NCBI GenBank assembly: GCA_900315075.1
Contig: OMXV01000015.1
Coordinates: 1-64,000, forward strand
Direction: 5' to 3'
From: an uncultured Prevotellaceae bacterium
GTDB lineage: Bacteria; Bacteroidota; Bacteroidia; Bacteroidales; Bacteroidaceae
Length of the DNA stretch: 64,000 nt
The position numbers were made by a program, and so were the translations under genes. Below, one piece after another: positions 34,154 through 42,077 of this stretch. Numbering within the stretch: the stretch's first letter is position 1; every line of letters begins with the position of its first letter. Under the pieces are notes generated by a model. The model made no database searches. It was not told where the DNA came from and saw only the letters and a program-made list of their open reading frames with translations.

Positions 34154-35518
34154 TTAGAATACCTTCAGTTGATGGAGGAATACCAATAGGATGCAGATGG
34201 GGCAGACAATTCGCACACAGAATAAATATATGCCGAATAAGGCACCACTGACGGTCCCCCAGTTTGTAAACTCATCGTGCACGATTTTCTTGGGTACATA
34301 CCAACCGATAAACAAGCAAGTGAGGAAACCTCCGATGGGGAGGAATATCTGGCCGGTGACAAAGTCGAAGATGTCGAAAAGAGACGTTCCGAATAATTGT
34401 AAACCATCGAAAGCACCAAGAGACCAGGAACAGAACATGCCTATAATGCCGCAGGTTACAGTGACAATCGTGGCTGCCTTACCACGCGAGATATGTAATT
34501 CCTCTTGAAAGAATGCGGTGCTTACCTCGTGAAGGGATATCAGCGATGTCAGTGCGGCCAATCCTAACAGTACAAAGAAAAGCAGGGCTACGATTTGCCC
34601 TATAATGGGCATGGTGGCAAATGCCTGATGAAAAATATTGGGAAGTGTGACAAAAACCAATGATGGTCCAGAGTCGGGAGAGATACCTACAGAAAATGCT
34701 GCAGGGAATATCATTAGTCCGGCGAGGATGGCAACCACGCAGTCGATGATGCTGATCTGGAATGCTGATTTTGCCAAATTGGTGTGGCGTGTGAAATAGG
34801 ATGCGTAGGTGCAGATACATCCCATGGCTATGCTCATAGAGTAAAACGACTGACCAAGTGCGCCGAGGAATACCTCGCTGTTCATCTTGGAAAAGTCGGG
34901 GTGAAAGAGGAAGTCTATGCCATTGGAGGCACCAGGCAACATGCAGGAGGCCACGACAATCATCAGCAGAAGAACAAAGAGCGTGGGCATCAACAGTTTC
35001 GAGGCACGCTCAATACCATTACGTACACCCCTGACTATCACCAAATGGGTGATAATTAAAAAGAGAAATGACCACACTACGGGTTTCCAAGGATTGGCGG
35101 AAAAATCTTTGAAATATTGTCGTATGTAGTCGGCATTGCCATCCATCGAACCTGTTACAGACCCTACAACATACTCTAAACACCAGCCAGAGACCACAGA
35201 ATAATAGCCTGTGATAAGAAAACCTGTCAGCACACCCAGAAATCCTACAAGACGCCAGGGGGTGTGCCCTGCAAGTTTGCTATATGCACGGGCGGTATTG
35301 GCTGCCCCATGTCTTCCGATGATGAACTCACTTACCATGCAAGGTATGCCGAGGAGGAACACACACACCACATAGACAATGATAAATGCCGCTCCACCAT
35401 TCTCGCCAGCCATATACGGGAAACGCCATACATTGCCAAGGCCAACGGCGGAACCGGCCGTGGCAAGGATAATGCCTAATTTGCTGCCGAAACTGGCTCT
35501 TTTCTCCGAATGTGTCAT
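34154..35518 (-). CDS. Na+-dependent transporter, NSS/SNF family (copy 1)
   Basis: A 454-residue LeuT-type symporter started at ATG 35518 (MTHSEKRASFGSKLG). The sodium-site signature is GLGNVWRFPYMAGENGG, with LLGIPCMVSEFIIG and ISPDSGPSLVFVTLP matching its downstream paralogue block by block. Earlier in-frame ATGs lie inside the promoter. A TATTTTTG box at 35583-35576 drives it, divergent from the VanZ gene. Two adjacent copies may differ in substrate; that cannot be read from the sequence. Confidence 0.93.
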   Translation of the reverse strand: MTHSEKRASFGSKLGIILATAGSAVGLGNVWRFPYMAGENGGAAFIIVYVVCVFLLGIPCMVSEFIIGRHGAANTARAYSKLAGHTPWRLVGFLGVLTGFLITGYYSVVSGWCLEYVVGSVTGSMDGNADYIRQYFKDFSANPWKPVVWSFLFLIITHLVIVRGVRNGIERASKLLMPTLFVLLLMIVVASCMLPGASNGIDFLFHPDFSKMNSEVFLGALGQSFYSMSIAMGCICTYASYFTRHTNLAKSAFQISIIDCVVAILAGLMIFPAAFSVGISPDSGPSLVFVTLPNIFHQAFATMPIIGQIVALLFFVLLGLAALTSLISLHEVSTAFFQEELHISRGKAATIVTVTCGIIGMFCSWSLGAFDGLQLFGTSLFDIFDFVTGQIFLPIGGFLTCLFIGWYVPKKIVHDEFTNWGTVSGALFGIYLFCVRIVCPICILLVFLHQLKVF

Positions 35519-35575
35519 GTAATTATCTTGTTTATATCGTGATACCCAAAGTGTAGAATATATTTGTTCGAGGTG

Positions 35576-35626
35576 CAAAAATAGGATGCAAATGTGGTGC
35601 AAATTTATGAAAAATATCTACTTTTG
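35576..35626. promoter_or_regulatory. Divergent promoters: TATTTTTG (-) and TACTTTTG (+)
   Basis: Minus-strand TATTTTTG at 35583-35576 faces the transporter gene (ATG 35518). Plus-strand TACTTTTG at 35619-35626 faces the VanZ gene (ATG 35648). Both match TAnnTTTG exactly and sit 20-60 nt from their start codons. Confidence 0.65.
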
Positions 35627-35647
35627 CATAAAAAAACAAAAACAAAG

Positions 35648-36040
35648 ATGAAATTTGTCTTTCATTTAATCACAAAATATCCTATTTCATGTTTGCTAAT
35701 CGCAGTAATTTGGTATCTGAGTCTTTGTGATATACCTGAAACAAAACTGTCGAATATCCGCTATATCGACAAATGGACACATACAGCCATGTATTTTGGG
35801 ACATGTATGATAATTTGGGTGGAGTACCTACGTAGGCACTCTACCGTGAGTTGGCACAAAATCTTATTGTTGGCTTGGCTCGCGCCTCTTCTTATGAGCG
35901 GACTTCTCGAAATCCTTCAGGCTAATTGCACCAATGGGCTTCGTAATGGAGAATGGCTAGATTTCATCGCCAATTCAATAGGATGCACATTGGCACTGGC
36001 TATCGGTACTCTATGGGTAAAGTGCCGCGGAAAAGGATGA
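35648..36040 (+). CDS. VanZ-like family membrane protein
   Basis: A 130-residue protein with four hydrophobic segments. The VanZ-like pattern is visible: YLSLCDIP after the first span, DKWTHTAMYFGTCMIIW, LLMSGLLEILQ, and the closing RNGEWLDFIANSIGCTLALAIG with the conserved Asp-x-x-Ala-Asn. ATG 35648 directly follows the TACTTTTG promoter. Named after a teicoplanin-resistance gene, the family's function in Bacteroidetes is unknown. Its 3' end overlaps the convergent CYTH gene by 41 nt. Confidence 0.88.
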   Translation: MKFVFHLITKYPISCLLIAVIWYLSLCDIPETKLSNIRYIDKWTHTAMYFGTCMIIWVEYLRRHSTVSWHKILLLAWLAPLLMSGLLEILQANCTNGLRNGEWLDFIANSIGCTLALAIGTLWVKCRGKG

Positions 36041-36500
36041 AGGGCATGTGGCGTAACTGGCGGTTGTAGAAACGATGGTCACCAGTAACCTCCATACCAA
36101 GGAAGTCGGGGCGTTCAAATGTCTCATCCTCACTGCCTAATTCAACCTCGGCCATTACTAAGCCTTCGTTGTTGCCATAAAATTCATCCACTTCGATAGT
36201 ATGATTGCCGGCCTTCACTAAATAGCGGGTCTTGTCGATGATTTCTGGCTCACAGAGTTGAAATAGGTGCTCTGCTTCATCAAGTGTGATTTCTTTCTCA
36301 AATTCATAGCGTGAGAGCCCTCCGTTATGAGAAGGCCCCTTGATGGTGAGGTAGGCCTTGTCATCGCGTATGCGTATTCTTACAGTCGCACCATTGGTGG
36401 GGATGTACCCTTGACGGATGCGACTGCTTGAATAGGCAGCGCTTTTGAAATCCCTATCCTTATGGACGAGGAATTTCCGCTCAATTTCCATTCCGCTCAT
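36000..36500 (-). CDS. CYTH domain protein (triphosphate tunnel family)
   Basis: A 166-residue CYTH-domain protein. The diagnostic ExExK motif is MEIERKFLV at the start, and the tunnel strands of charged residues follow: RIRQGYI, TVRIRIRDDKAYLTIKG, RYEFEKEITLDEA, DKTRYLV, IEVDEFYG, MAEVEL. Family members act on triphosphates (inorganic triphosphate, thiamine triphosphate or ATP); which applies here is unknown. The start can be ATG 36500 or 36491. The preceding 46-residue membrane gene ends 1 nt upstream, so the two are probably co-translated. Confidence 0.93.
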   Translation of the reverse strand: MSGMEIERKFLVHKDRDFKSAAYSSSRIRQGYIPTNGATVRIRIRDDKAYLTIKGPSHNGGLSRYEFEKEITLDEAEHLFQLCEPEIIDKTRYLVKAGNHTIEVDEFYGNNEGLVMAEVELGSEDETFERPDFLGMEVTGDHRFYNRQLRHMPFILFRGTLPIEYR

Positions 36501-36501
36501 A

Positions 36502-36642
36502 TTAGACCAGAGAGGTGGTATGAATCAAGAATGCTATAGCAAGGACAACAAGGGCCACACAGATGCAGCGGATAATGATTTTTGCTTGTCTCTCTTGCTT
36601 TGCTTCGCGCTCAGCGCGCTTTTTCTTTGTCTTGTCGCTCAT
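36502..36642 (-). CDS. 46-residue single-pass membrane microprotein
   Basis: An ORF from ATG 36642 to TAA 36502-36504 encodes a very basic N-terminus (MSDKTKKKRAEREAKQERQ) and one transmembrane helix at about residues 21-41 (KIIIRCICVALVVLAIAFLI). Its stop is separated by only 1 nt from the CYTH start, and it follows prfB by 77 nt on the same strand. The positive-inside rule would put the basic end in the cytoplasm. I know no function; the tight coupling and clean basic/TM layout support a real gene. Confidence 0.75.
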   Translation of the reverse strand: MSDKTKKKRAEREAKQERQAKIIIRCICVALVVLAIAFLIHTTSLV

Positions 36643-36719
36643 GATATTGTAGTTTTTTAGTTATTGAGTTTGTAAGTTATTCAGTTGTGAGTTCTGTATG
36701 TTGCGCTGTCAACGCATTA

Positions 36720-37844
36720 TCAAGCTGGCTCTTCGCTGGTGGGGAATTCCATCAGGTAGGCTTTGATGAAACCGTCGATTTTGCCATCCATCACGGCATC
36801 CACATCTGTAGTCTGATAGTTTGTGCGATGGTCCTTCACACGGCGGTCGTCGAAGACATAACTGCGTATCTGGCTACCCCATTCTATCTTTTTCTTGCCA
36901 GCCTCAATCTTAGCCTGTGCCTCCAGGCGTTTCTTCATGGCACGGTCGTAGAGTTGGGAGCGCAACAGGCGCATAGCGTTATTGCGGTTTTCCAACTGCT
37001 TTCGGCTCTCGGTATTCTCAATCAGAATTTCCTCTTCTTCGCCTGTGTCAGGGTCAACATATTGGTAACGTAGTCGGACACCAGTTTCTACTTTGTTGAC
37101 GTTCTGGCCACCGGCTCCACTGCTTCGGAATGTATCCCATGATACACGCGCAGGATCAACATACACTTCAATGGTGTCATCTACAAGTGGTGAGACAAAG
37201 ACACTGGCAAAACTGGTCATTCGCTTACCTTGGGCATTAAAGGGTGAGACACGCACCAGACGATGAACGCCACTTTCGCTCTTGAGGTATCCGTATGCAA
37301 ATTCGCCTCCCTCAATCTCCATGGTGACACTCTTGATGCCTGCTTCGTCGCCGTCCTGACAGTTGCTAACCGTCACTTTGTATCCATGGGCTTCAGCCCA
37401 GCGCATATACATACGCATGAGCATCTGTGCCCAGTCCTGGCTCTCGGTACCACCGGCACCACTGTTGATTTTGAGCACACAGTCCATTGGGTCTTCTTTC
37501 TGCTGGAGCATGTTCCTCAGTTCTAAAGCCTCAATCGCTTGGATGACATCGGCATAATAAGCATCTACTTCCTCCTCTGTCACCATGTCGTCGTGATAGT
37601 AGTCAAAGGCGAGTTGAAGCTCGTCGGCCTTGTCGCGTACATCCTTGTAGCCGGTAATCCATTTCTCGATGCTTTTCACCTTTTTCATCTGCTCCTGGGC
37701 CCTTGCTGGGTCGTCCCAGAAGTCGGGAGCCTGTGTGCGCAACTGTTCCTCCTCGTATTCTATTTTCTTTTTATCTATTTCAAGATACTTGTGCAATGCA
37801 TCAGCACGCTCAAGTACGTCTTTGAGTTGGTCGCTGGTAATCAT
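36720..37844 (-). CDS. prfB: Peptide chain release factor 2
   Basis: A 374-residue class-I release factor for UGA and UAA. The RF2 recognition motif SPF is in VRVSPFNAQGKR, and the catalytic GGQ is in RSSGAGGQNVNKVETG. The frame is continuous from MITSDQLKDVL: the programmed +1 frameshift seen in many bacterial prfB genes, near codon 25, is absent, as usual in this group. It lies 16 nt after the acyl-CoA ligase stop and is probably in its transcript. It bears on the odd in-frame TGA at 8838, since RF2 is the factor that would end translation there. Confidence 0.97.
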   Translation of the reverse strand: MITSDQLKDVLERADALHKYLEIDKKKIEYEEEQLRTQAPDFWDDPARAQEQMKKVKSIEKWITGYKDVRDKADELQLAFDYYHDDMVTEEEVDAYYADVIQAIEALELRNMLQQKEDPMDCVLKINSGAGGTESQDWAQMLMRMYMRWAEAHGYKVTVSNCQDGDEAGIKSVTMEIEGGEFAYGYLKSESGVHRLVRVSPFNAQGKRMTSFASVFVSPLVDDTIEVYVDPARVSWDTFRSSGAGGQNVNKVETGVRLRYQYVDPDTGEEEEILIENTESRKQLENRNNAMRLLRSQLYDRAMKKRLEAQAKIEAGKKKIEWGSQIRSYVFDDRRVKDHRTNYQTTDVDAVMDGKIDGFIKAYLMEFPTSEEPA

Positions 37845-37860
37845 CTTTATTTGTCAACTA

Positions 37861-39669
37861 TTACTCCTCATACATCTCGTCGATCTCTTTCTTGTAATTC
37901 TTCGTCAGGATGGCACGGCGAAGTTTGAGTGTGTTGGTAAGCTCGCCGTTTTCCATGCTGAAGGGTTTCGGAAGCAGTGTAAAACGCTTGATGCGCTCAT
38001 AGCTGGCCAACCCCTGTTGTAATGTGTCCATACGTTCTGTCATCATTTTGATGATTTTCTCGTTGGCGCACAACTCCTCGATGGAATTGTATTTAATGTT
38101 ATATTCTTTGGCAAACTCCTTTAACAGGTTGTAGTCAGGTACAATGAGCGCTGACACAAACTTACGCTGGTCGGCAATGACTGCAATCTGCTCCACAAAT
38201 TTGTCGACTAAAAGTTTCGATTCTATAAGCTGTGGGGCAATATATTTGCCATTTGACGTCTTGAAAAGATCTTTGATGCGTTCCTTGAGATATAACTCGC
38301 CGTCTTTCATGTATCCTGCATCGCCAGTGTGGAAGAATCCGTCTTCATCAAACGATTGAGCTGTGAGTTCCTCACGCTTGTAATAGCCACGGGTGATGGT
38401 TGGGCCTTTAAGCAGAATCTCGTCATTCTCACCAATTTTTATTTGGATGCTGAAAATAGGCTTGCCTACAGAGCCTATGGTGTAGGGCTCACCTAAGTGG
38501 TCGTTGGAAACGGTGGCTAAGCTTTCTGTCAAGCCATACCCCACCATCATATTGATTCCAATGGAATGGATAAACTCCTCAACCTCTGGTGAGACGGTAG
38601 CACCGGCAGTGGGGAAGAAATGGGCATGTTCTAAGCCGAGTTGCTTACGAATTAGACTGAAAACAGTCTTGTTGTAGAATTTATAGGCTAATTTCAGATG
38701 TACAGGGGGGCGCTTGCCATTGCTCAAGTATTCAATGTTGTGCCTACGGCCCACACTGAGTGCCTTCTTGAACAATGCTTTCTTAGCACCGCTTGCTTCA
38801 TCGATTTTTGCTTTCACCCCTACTAGTACTTTTTCCCAAAACCTGGGAACGGAACTCATACACGTGGGGTGTATCTCACGAAGGGTTTCTTGTATCTCTT
38901 TGGGATAGGTGTTGATGACCAGTCGCGCTCCCTCGGTAAGGCATAGAATTGCCCATCCGCGTTCAAATACGTGGGTATAGGGCAGAAAGTTCATTACCAC
39001 ATCGTCTTCACCCACAGGCACACCGCGGTGATTGGCCTCGAAAGCTGCATAATATTGCGAATAGGTAAGTATCACACCCTTGCTGTTGCCTGTAGTACCA
39101 CTTGTGTAGAGGATGTTGGCAATGTCATCCATTGAAGCTTCTTTATAGAGCTTTTCTACTTCTGTCTGGCGGGGATAGTTTTCTCCTAATTTCAGAAAGT
39201 CGTCGAAATAGATGGCATTGGGGTCGTTGGGACTGATATTGACGTTGCGATCGTAGATGATAATGCGATCGAGCGTAGGGCATAAGGGGAAAATGCGATG
39301 CGCCTTGTCATATTGTTCCTGTTCACCCACAAAAAGCACCCGGATTTCAGCATCGTGAATCATGAAACGTATCTGGTCCTCACTGCTGGTAGCATAAAAA
39401 GGAACAGTGACGGCACGGATGCCAAAGGCTCCAAAATCGGTGTAAATGTATTGTACTGCATTTTGTGAGAAAATACCCACGTTTTCTTGTACTCCAACGC
39501 CAATATTCAGAAGTGCGTTGGACAATTTCTTCACCGTGTCGGAGAATTGATTCCAACTAATAGTTTTCCATTCCCTGCTACCAAAGTCACGATAGGTAAG
39601 GACTGGTTTTGAACCGTATTTCTTGGCTTGTTCATGGATGAGAACCGAAAGGTGGCAATTTGTCTGCAT
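37861..39669 (-). CDS. Long-chain fatty acid-CoA ligase (AMP-binding)
   Basis: A 602-residue adenylate-forming enzyme that activates fatty acids to acyl-CoA through an acyl-AMP. The P-loop motif is ILYTSGTTGNSKGVIL; further motifs are MVGYGLTESLATVS (A5), FFHTGDAGYM (A7) and KERIKDLFKTSNGKYIAP (A8/A10). The length and the YTSGTTG form match the Bacteroidetes FadD-like/AMP-dependent synthetases. ATG 39669 is chosen; an upstream in-frame ATG falls between it and the promoter box TATTTTTG at 39699-39692. It is divergent from mutY and followed by prfB. Confidence 0.93.
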   Translation of the reverse strand: MQTNCHLSVLIHEQAKKYGSKPVLTYRDFGSREWKTISWNQFSDTVKKLSNALLNIGVGVQENVGIFSQNAVQYIYTDFGAFGIRAVTVPFYATSSEDQIRFMIHDAEIRVLFVGEQEQYDKAHRIFPLCPTLDRIIIYDRNVNISPNDPNAIYFDDFLKLGENYPRQTEVEKLYKEASMDDIANILYTSGTTGNSKGVILTYSQYYAAFEANHRGVPVGEDDVVMNFLPYTHVFERGWAILCLTEGARLVINTYPKEIQETLREIHPTCMSSVPRFWEKVLVGVKAKIDEASGAKKALFKKALSVGRRHNIEYLSNGKRPPVHLKLAYKFYNKTVFSLIRKQLGLEHAHFFPTAGATVSPEVEEFIHSIGINMMVGYGLTESLATVSNDHLGEPYTIGSVGKPIFSIQIKIGENDEILLKGPTITRGYYKREELTAQSFDEDGFFHTGDAGYMKDGELYLKERIKDLFKTSNGKYIAPQLIESKLLVDKFVEQIAVIADQRKFVSALIVPDYNLLKEFAKEYNIKYNSIEELCANEKIIKMMTERMDTLQQGLASYERIKRFTLLPKPFSMENGELTNTLKLRRAILTKNYKKEIDEMYEE

Positions 39670-39691
39670 ATTAGTTTGGGTTTGGTATGTG

Positions 39692-39699
39692 CAAAAATA
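39692..39699 (-). promoter_or_regulatory. -7 box TATTTTTG of the acyl-CoA ligase gene
   Basis: A perfect TAnnTTTG on the minus strand, 23 nt before ATG 39669. Confidence 0.6.
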
Positions 39700-39827
39700 C
39701 TGCAAATCGTGTGAAAAACCAAATATTATGTCGATTTTCTTACGGTTGATTTCAACAAATAATATGTCAAAGGGTATATCATTGGCAAAAAACGTGTCTT
39801 TTTTAAGGAAATATCGTGAAATCCTTT

Positions 39828-39835
39828 TAATTTTG
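39828..39835 (+). promoter_or_regulatory. -7 box TAATTTTG of mutY
   Basis: A perfect TAnnTTTG on the plus strand, 22 nt before ATG 39857; it rules out the longer in-frame start at 39623. Confidence 0.65.
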
Positions 39836-39856
39836 CATGTCTTTTATAGCTCAATC

Positions 39857-40867
39857 ATGTTTACCACAACACTTCTCGAATGGTTTGCCATCAATCGGCG
39901 CGATTTGCCATGGAGGCATACACGCGACCCTTACGCTATCTGGCTGAGCGAAATTATACTCCAACAGACGCGTATCCAGCAGGGGGAGGACTATTGGCTG
40001 AGATTTATGAGGAGATGGCCCACTGTGGAAGAACTGGCTGATGCCACCGAGGATGAAGTGCTTCGGGAATGGCAGGGGTTAGGCTATTATAGCCGTGCAC
40101 GCAATCTCCTTACTGCAGCAAGGCAGATTGTGGAGCGAGGTTCTTTTCCCGATACGTTGGAGGAACTCAGAAAGTTGAAAGGTGTGGGAGACTATACGGC
40201 AGCAGCTATAGGTTCGATGGCTTTCGGCATACCTGCTGCTGTGGTCGATGGCAATGTCTATCGTGTGCTCGCAAGGCATTTCGGCATTGATACACCTATC
40301 AACACGACAGAGGGGAAGAAACTATTTGCCCAATTGGCACAATCATTGTTGCCAGCCGACCAACCTTCGTCATACAATCAGGCAATTATGGACTTTGGAG
40401 CTGTACAATGTACACCCTCGTCGCCCCAATGCCTTTGCTGTCCATTGCAGGAGAGTTGTGAGGCTTTTCGCATGGGACGAGTTTCAGAACTGCCCGTAAA
40501 AGAGCGAAAACTGACAGTGCGTGAGCGTCGGCTCACCTATCTTTATGTTAGATGTAACGGCTGGACGGCATTGCGACGGCGAACGGCTGGCGATATCTGG
40601 CAAGGGCTTTGGGAACCTGTGAACTGTGAACTTCTGGCACAAGACAGCCAGCTGTATTCGCTTCTTAGTCGTGCCACCTTGATACGCAAAGATGTCAAGC
40701 ATGTGCTCACACATCGTGTTCTCATGGCTGATTTTTATCTGCTTGAAACTGATGACCGTCCCTTACTGCCAGAAGAGTACCTATGGGTTGAGGAAACTGA
40801 TATTGAGAAGTATGCTCTTCCGCGTCTGATAGAAATATTGTTTGCTTCTTTACCCACTGATTTATAG
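39857..40867 (+). CDS. mutY: A/G-specific adenine glycosylase MutY
   Basis: A 336-residue DNA repair glycosylase that removes A opposite 8-oxoG. Catalytic Glu is in LSEIILQQTRI, the helix-hairpin-helix is LKGVGDYTAAAIGSMAFG, and the catalytic Asp is in AVVDGNVYRVLAR. The iron-sulfur cluster cysteines follow the C-x6-C-x2-C-x5-C pattern (CTPSSPQCLCCPLQESC). The C-terminal NUDIX-like domain that reads 8-oxoG is present (about 225-330). The frame is complete and the protein near the usual family size. It is followed 40 nt later by the ArgE-like gene. Confidence 0.96.
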   Translation: MFTTTLLEWFAINRRDLPWRHTRDPYAIWLSEIILQQTRIQQGEDYWLRFMRRWPTVEELADATEDEVLREWQGLGYYSRARNLLTAARQIVERGSFPDTLEELRKLKGVGDYTAAAIGSMAFGIPAAVVDGNVYRVLARHFGIDTPINTTEGKKLFAQLAQSLLPADQPSSYNQAIMDFGAVQCTPSSPQCLCCPLQESCEAFRMGRVSELPVKERKLTVRERRLTYLYVRCNGWTALRRRTAGDIWQGLWEPVNCELLAQDSQLYSLLSRATLIRKDVKHVLTHRVLMADFYLLETDDRPLLPEEYLWVEETDIEKYALPRLIEILFASLPTDL

Positions 40868-40907
40868 AAAGAATGACCTCAAGATAACAAAACATAAGTA
40901 AAATGGT

Positions 40908-41966
40908 ATGACAAAAGAATATACGCAATCCGCTATTGAACTACTTCAAAGGCTTATCTCGATTCCATCGGTGAGTCGCGATGAGCAAGCTGCTGCAGAC
41001 CAATTGCAGCAGACGATGGAATCTTATGGATTGTCACCCCGACGTGAAGGTAATAACTTGTGGGTGGAAAACAAAGGCTGCACTGATGGCCTTCCAACCA
41101 TACTGCTCAACGCACATATAGATACAGTGCGCCCAGTGGCTTCATGGTCTCGTAACCCATACACCGCTGAAATCGAAGACGGAAAGTTGTTTGGGCTTGG
41201 AAGTAATGACTGTGGTGGTGGACTGGTGTCGCTGTTGCAAGTTTTCAGGTTCCTTTCAGGGAGGCCACAGCACTACAATTTGATTTATTTGGCATCGGCA
41301 GAGGAAGAAGTGTCGGGAACCAATGGTATCTGCCGTGTATTGCCACTATTGCCATCTGTCGATGTGGCCATTGTGGGTGAGCCAACAGGGATGCAACCCG
41401 CTATCGCAGAAAAAGGGCTGATGGTAATAGATCTTATTGCAAAAGGTAAATCAGGGCATGCAGCTCGCAGTGAGGGTGTGAATGCCATCTATAAGATGCT
41501 CGACGATCTGACATGGCTCAGAGATTATCGCTTTAAACGTGTCAGTGAACTATTGGGGCCCACCCTGATGAATGTGACCATGGTGAATGCTGGTACACAG
41601 CACAATGTGGTTCCTGATAAATGCACGGCAGTGGTAGATATACGTACCAATGAACTATATAACAATGAGGAAGTGCTTCGTTTTATCCAATCGCATGTAA
41701 GTTGTGAGGTGCATGCACGTTCCACTCGTTTGAGTTCATCACATATCAGTATGGAGCACCCAATTATAAGAAAATGTAAAGAGATGGGTATGAAGCCTTT
41801 TGGCTCGCCAACATTGAGTGATCAGGCTCAGATGACATTTCCTTCGCTCAAACTCGGGCCGGGTGAGTCGGCACGCTCTCACAGCGCAAATGAGTACATC
41901 TTCGTCAGTGAAATTGATGATGCCATCAAGAAGTACATCCAGTTGCTTGATGGATTCGTTTTTTGA
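40908..41966 (+). CDS. M20 family deacylase, ArgE-type (N-acyl-ornithine)
   Basis: A 352-residue zinc amidohydrolase of peptidase family M20. Metal and catalytic residues: His in LLNAHIDTVRP, Asp in GLGSNDCGGGLV, the Glu pair in ASAEEEVSG, Glu in VGEPTGM, and a C-terminal His in SARSHSANEYI. Length and the SNDCGG motif fit the Bacteroidetes enzyme that deacylates N-acetyl- or N-succinyl-ornithine in arginine synthesis; DapE or a general carboxypeptidase is less likely. It follows mutY and ends in a strong bidirectional terminator. Confidence 0.88.
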   Translation: MTKEYTQSAIELLQRLISIPSVSRDEQAAADQLQQTMESYGLSPRREGNNLWVENKGCTDGLPTILLNAHIDTVRPVASWSRNPYTAEIEDGKLFGLGSNDCGGGLVSLLQVFRFLSGRPQHYNLIYLASAEEEVSGTNGICRVLPLLPSVDVAIVGEPTGMQPAIAEKGLMVIDLIAKGKSGHAARSEGVNAIYKMLDDLTWLRDYRFKRVSELLGPTLMNVTMVNAGTQHNVVPDKCTAVVDIRTNELYNNEEVLRFIQSHVSCEVHARSTRLSSSHISMEHPIIRKCKEMGMKPFGSPTLSDQAQMTFPSLKLGPGESARSHSANEYIFVSEIDDAIKKYIQLLDGFVF

Positions 41967-41995
41967 CTCCTATAATCATATAGCAATATCAATAA

Positions 41996-42039
41996 ACACA
42001 GAGACACAGAGAGAAGGAAAAACCTCTATGTCTCTGTGT
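41996..42039. terminator. Bidirectional terminator between the ArgE-like gene and the EnvC-like gene
   Basis: ACACAGAGACA (41996-42006) pairs with TGTCTCTGTGT (42029-42039), extended by AGAG/CTCT after one mismatch, around a 12-nt loop. It lies between two convergent genes. Confidence 0.8.
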
Positions 42040-42077
42040 CTTTATGTACAAATCGTTGTATTTATTGTCTTATCCCA

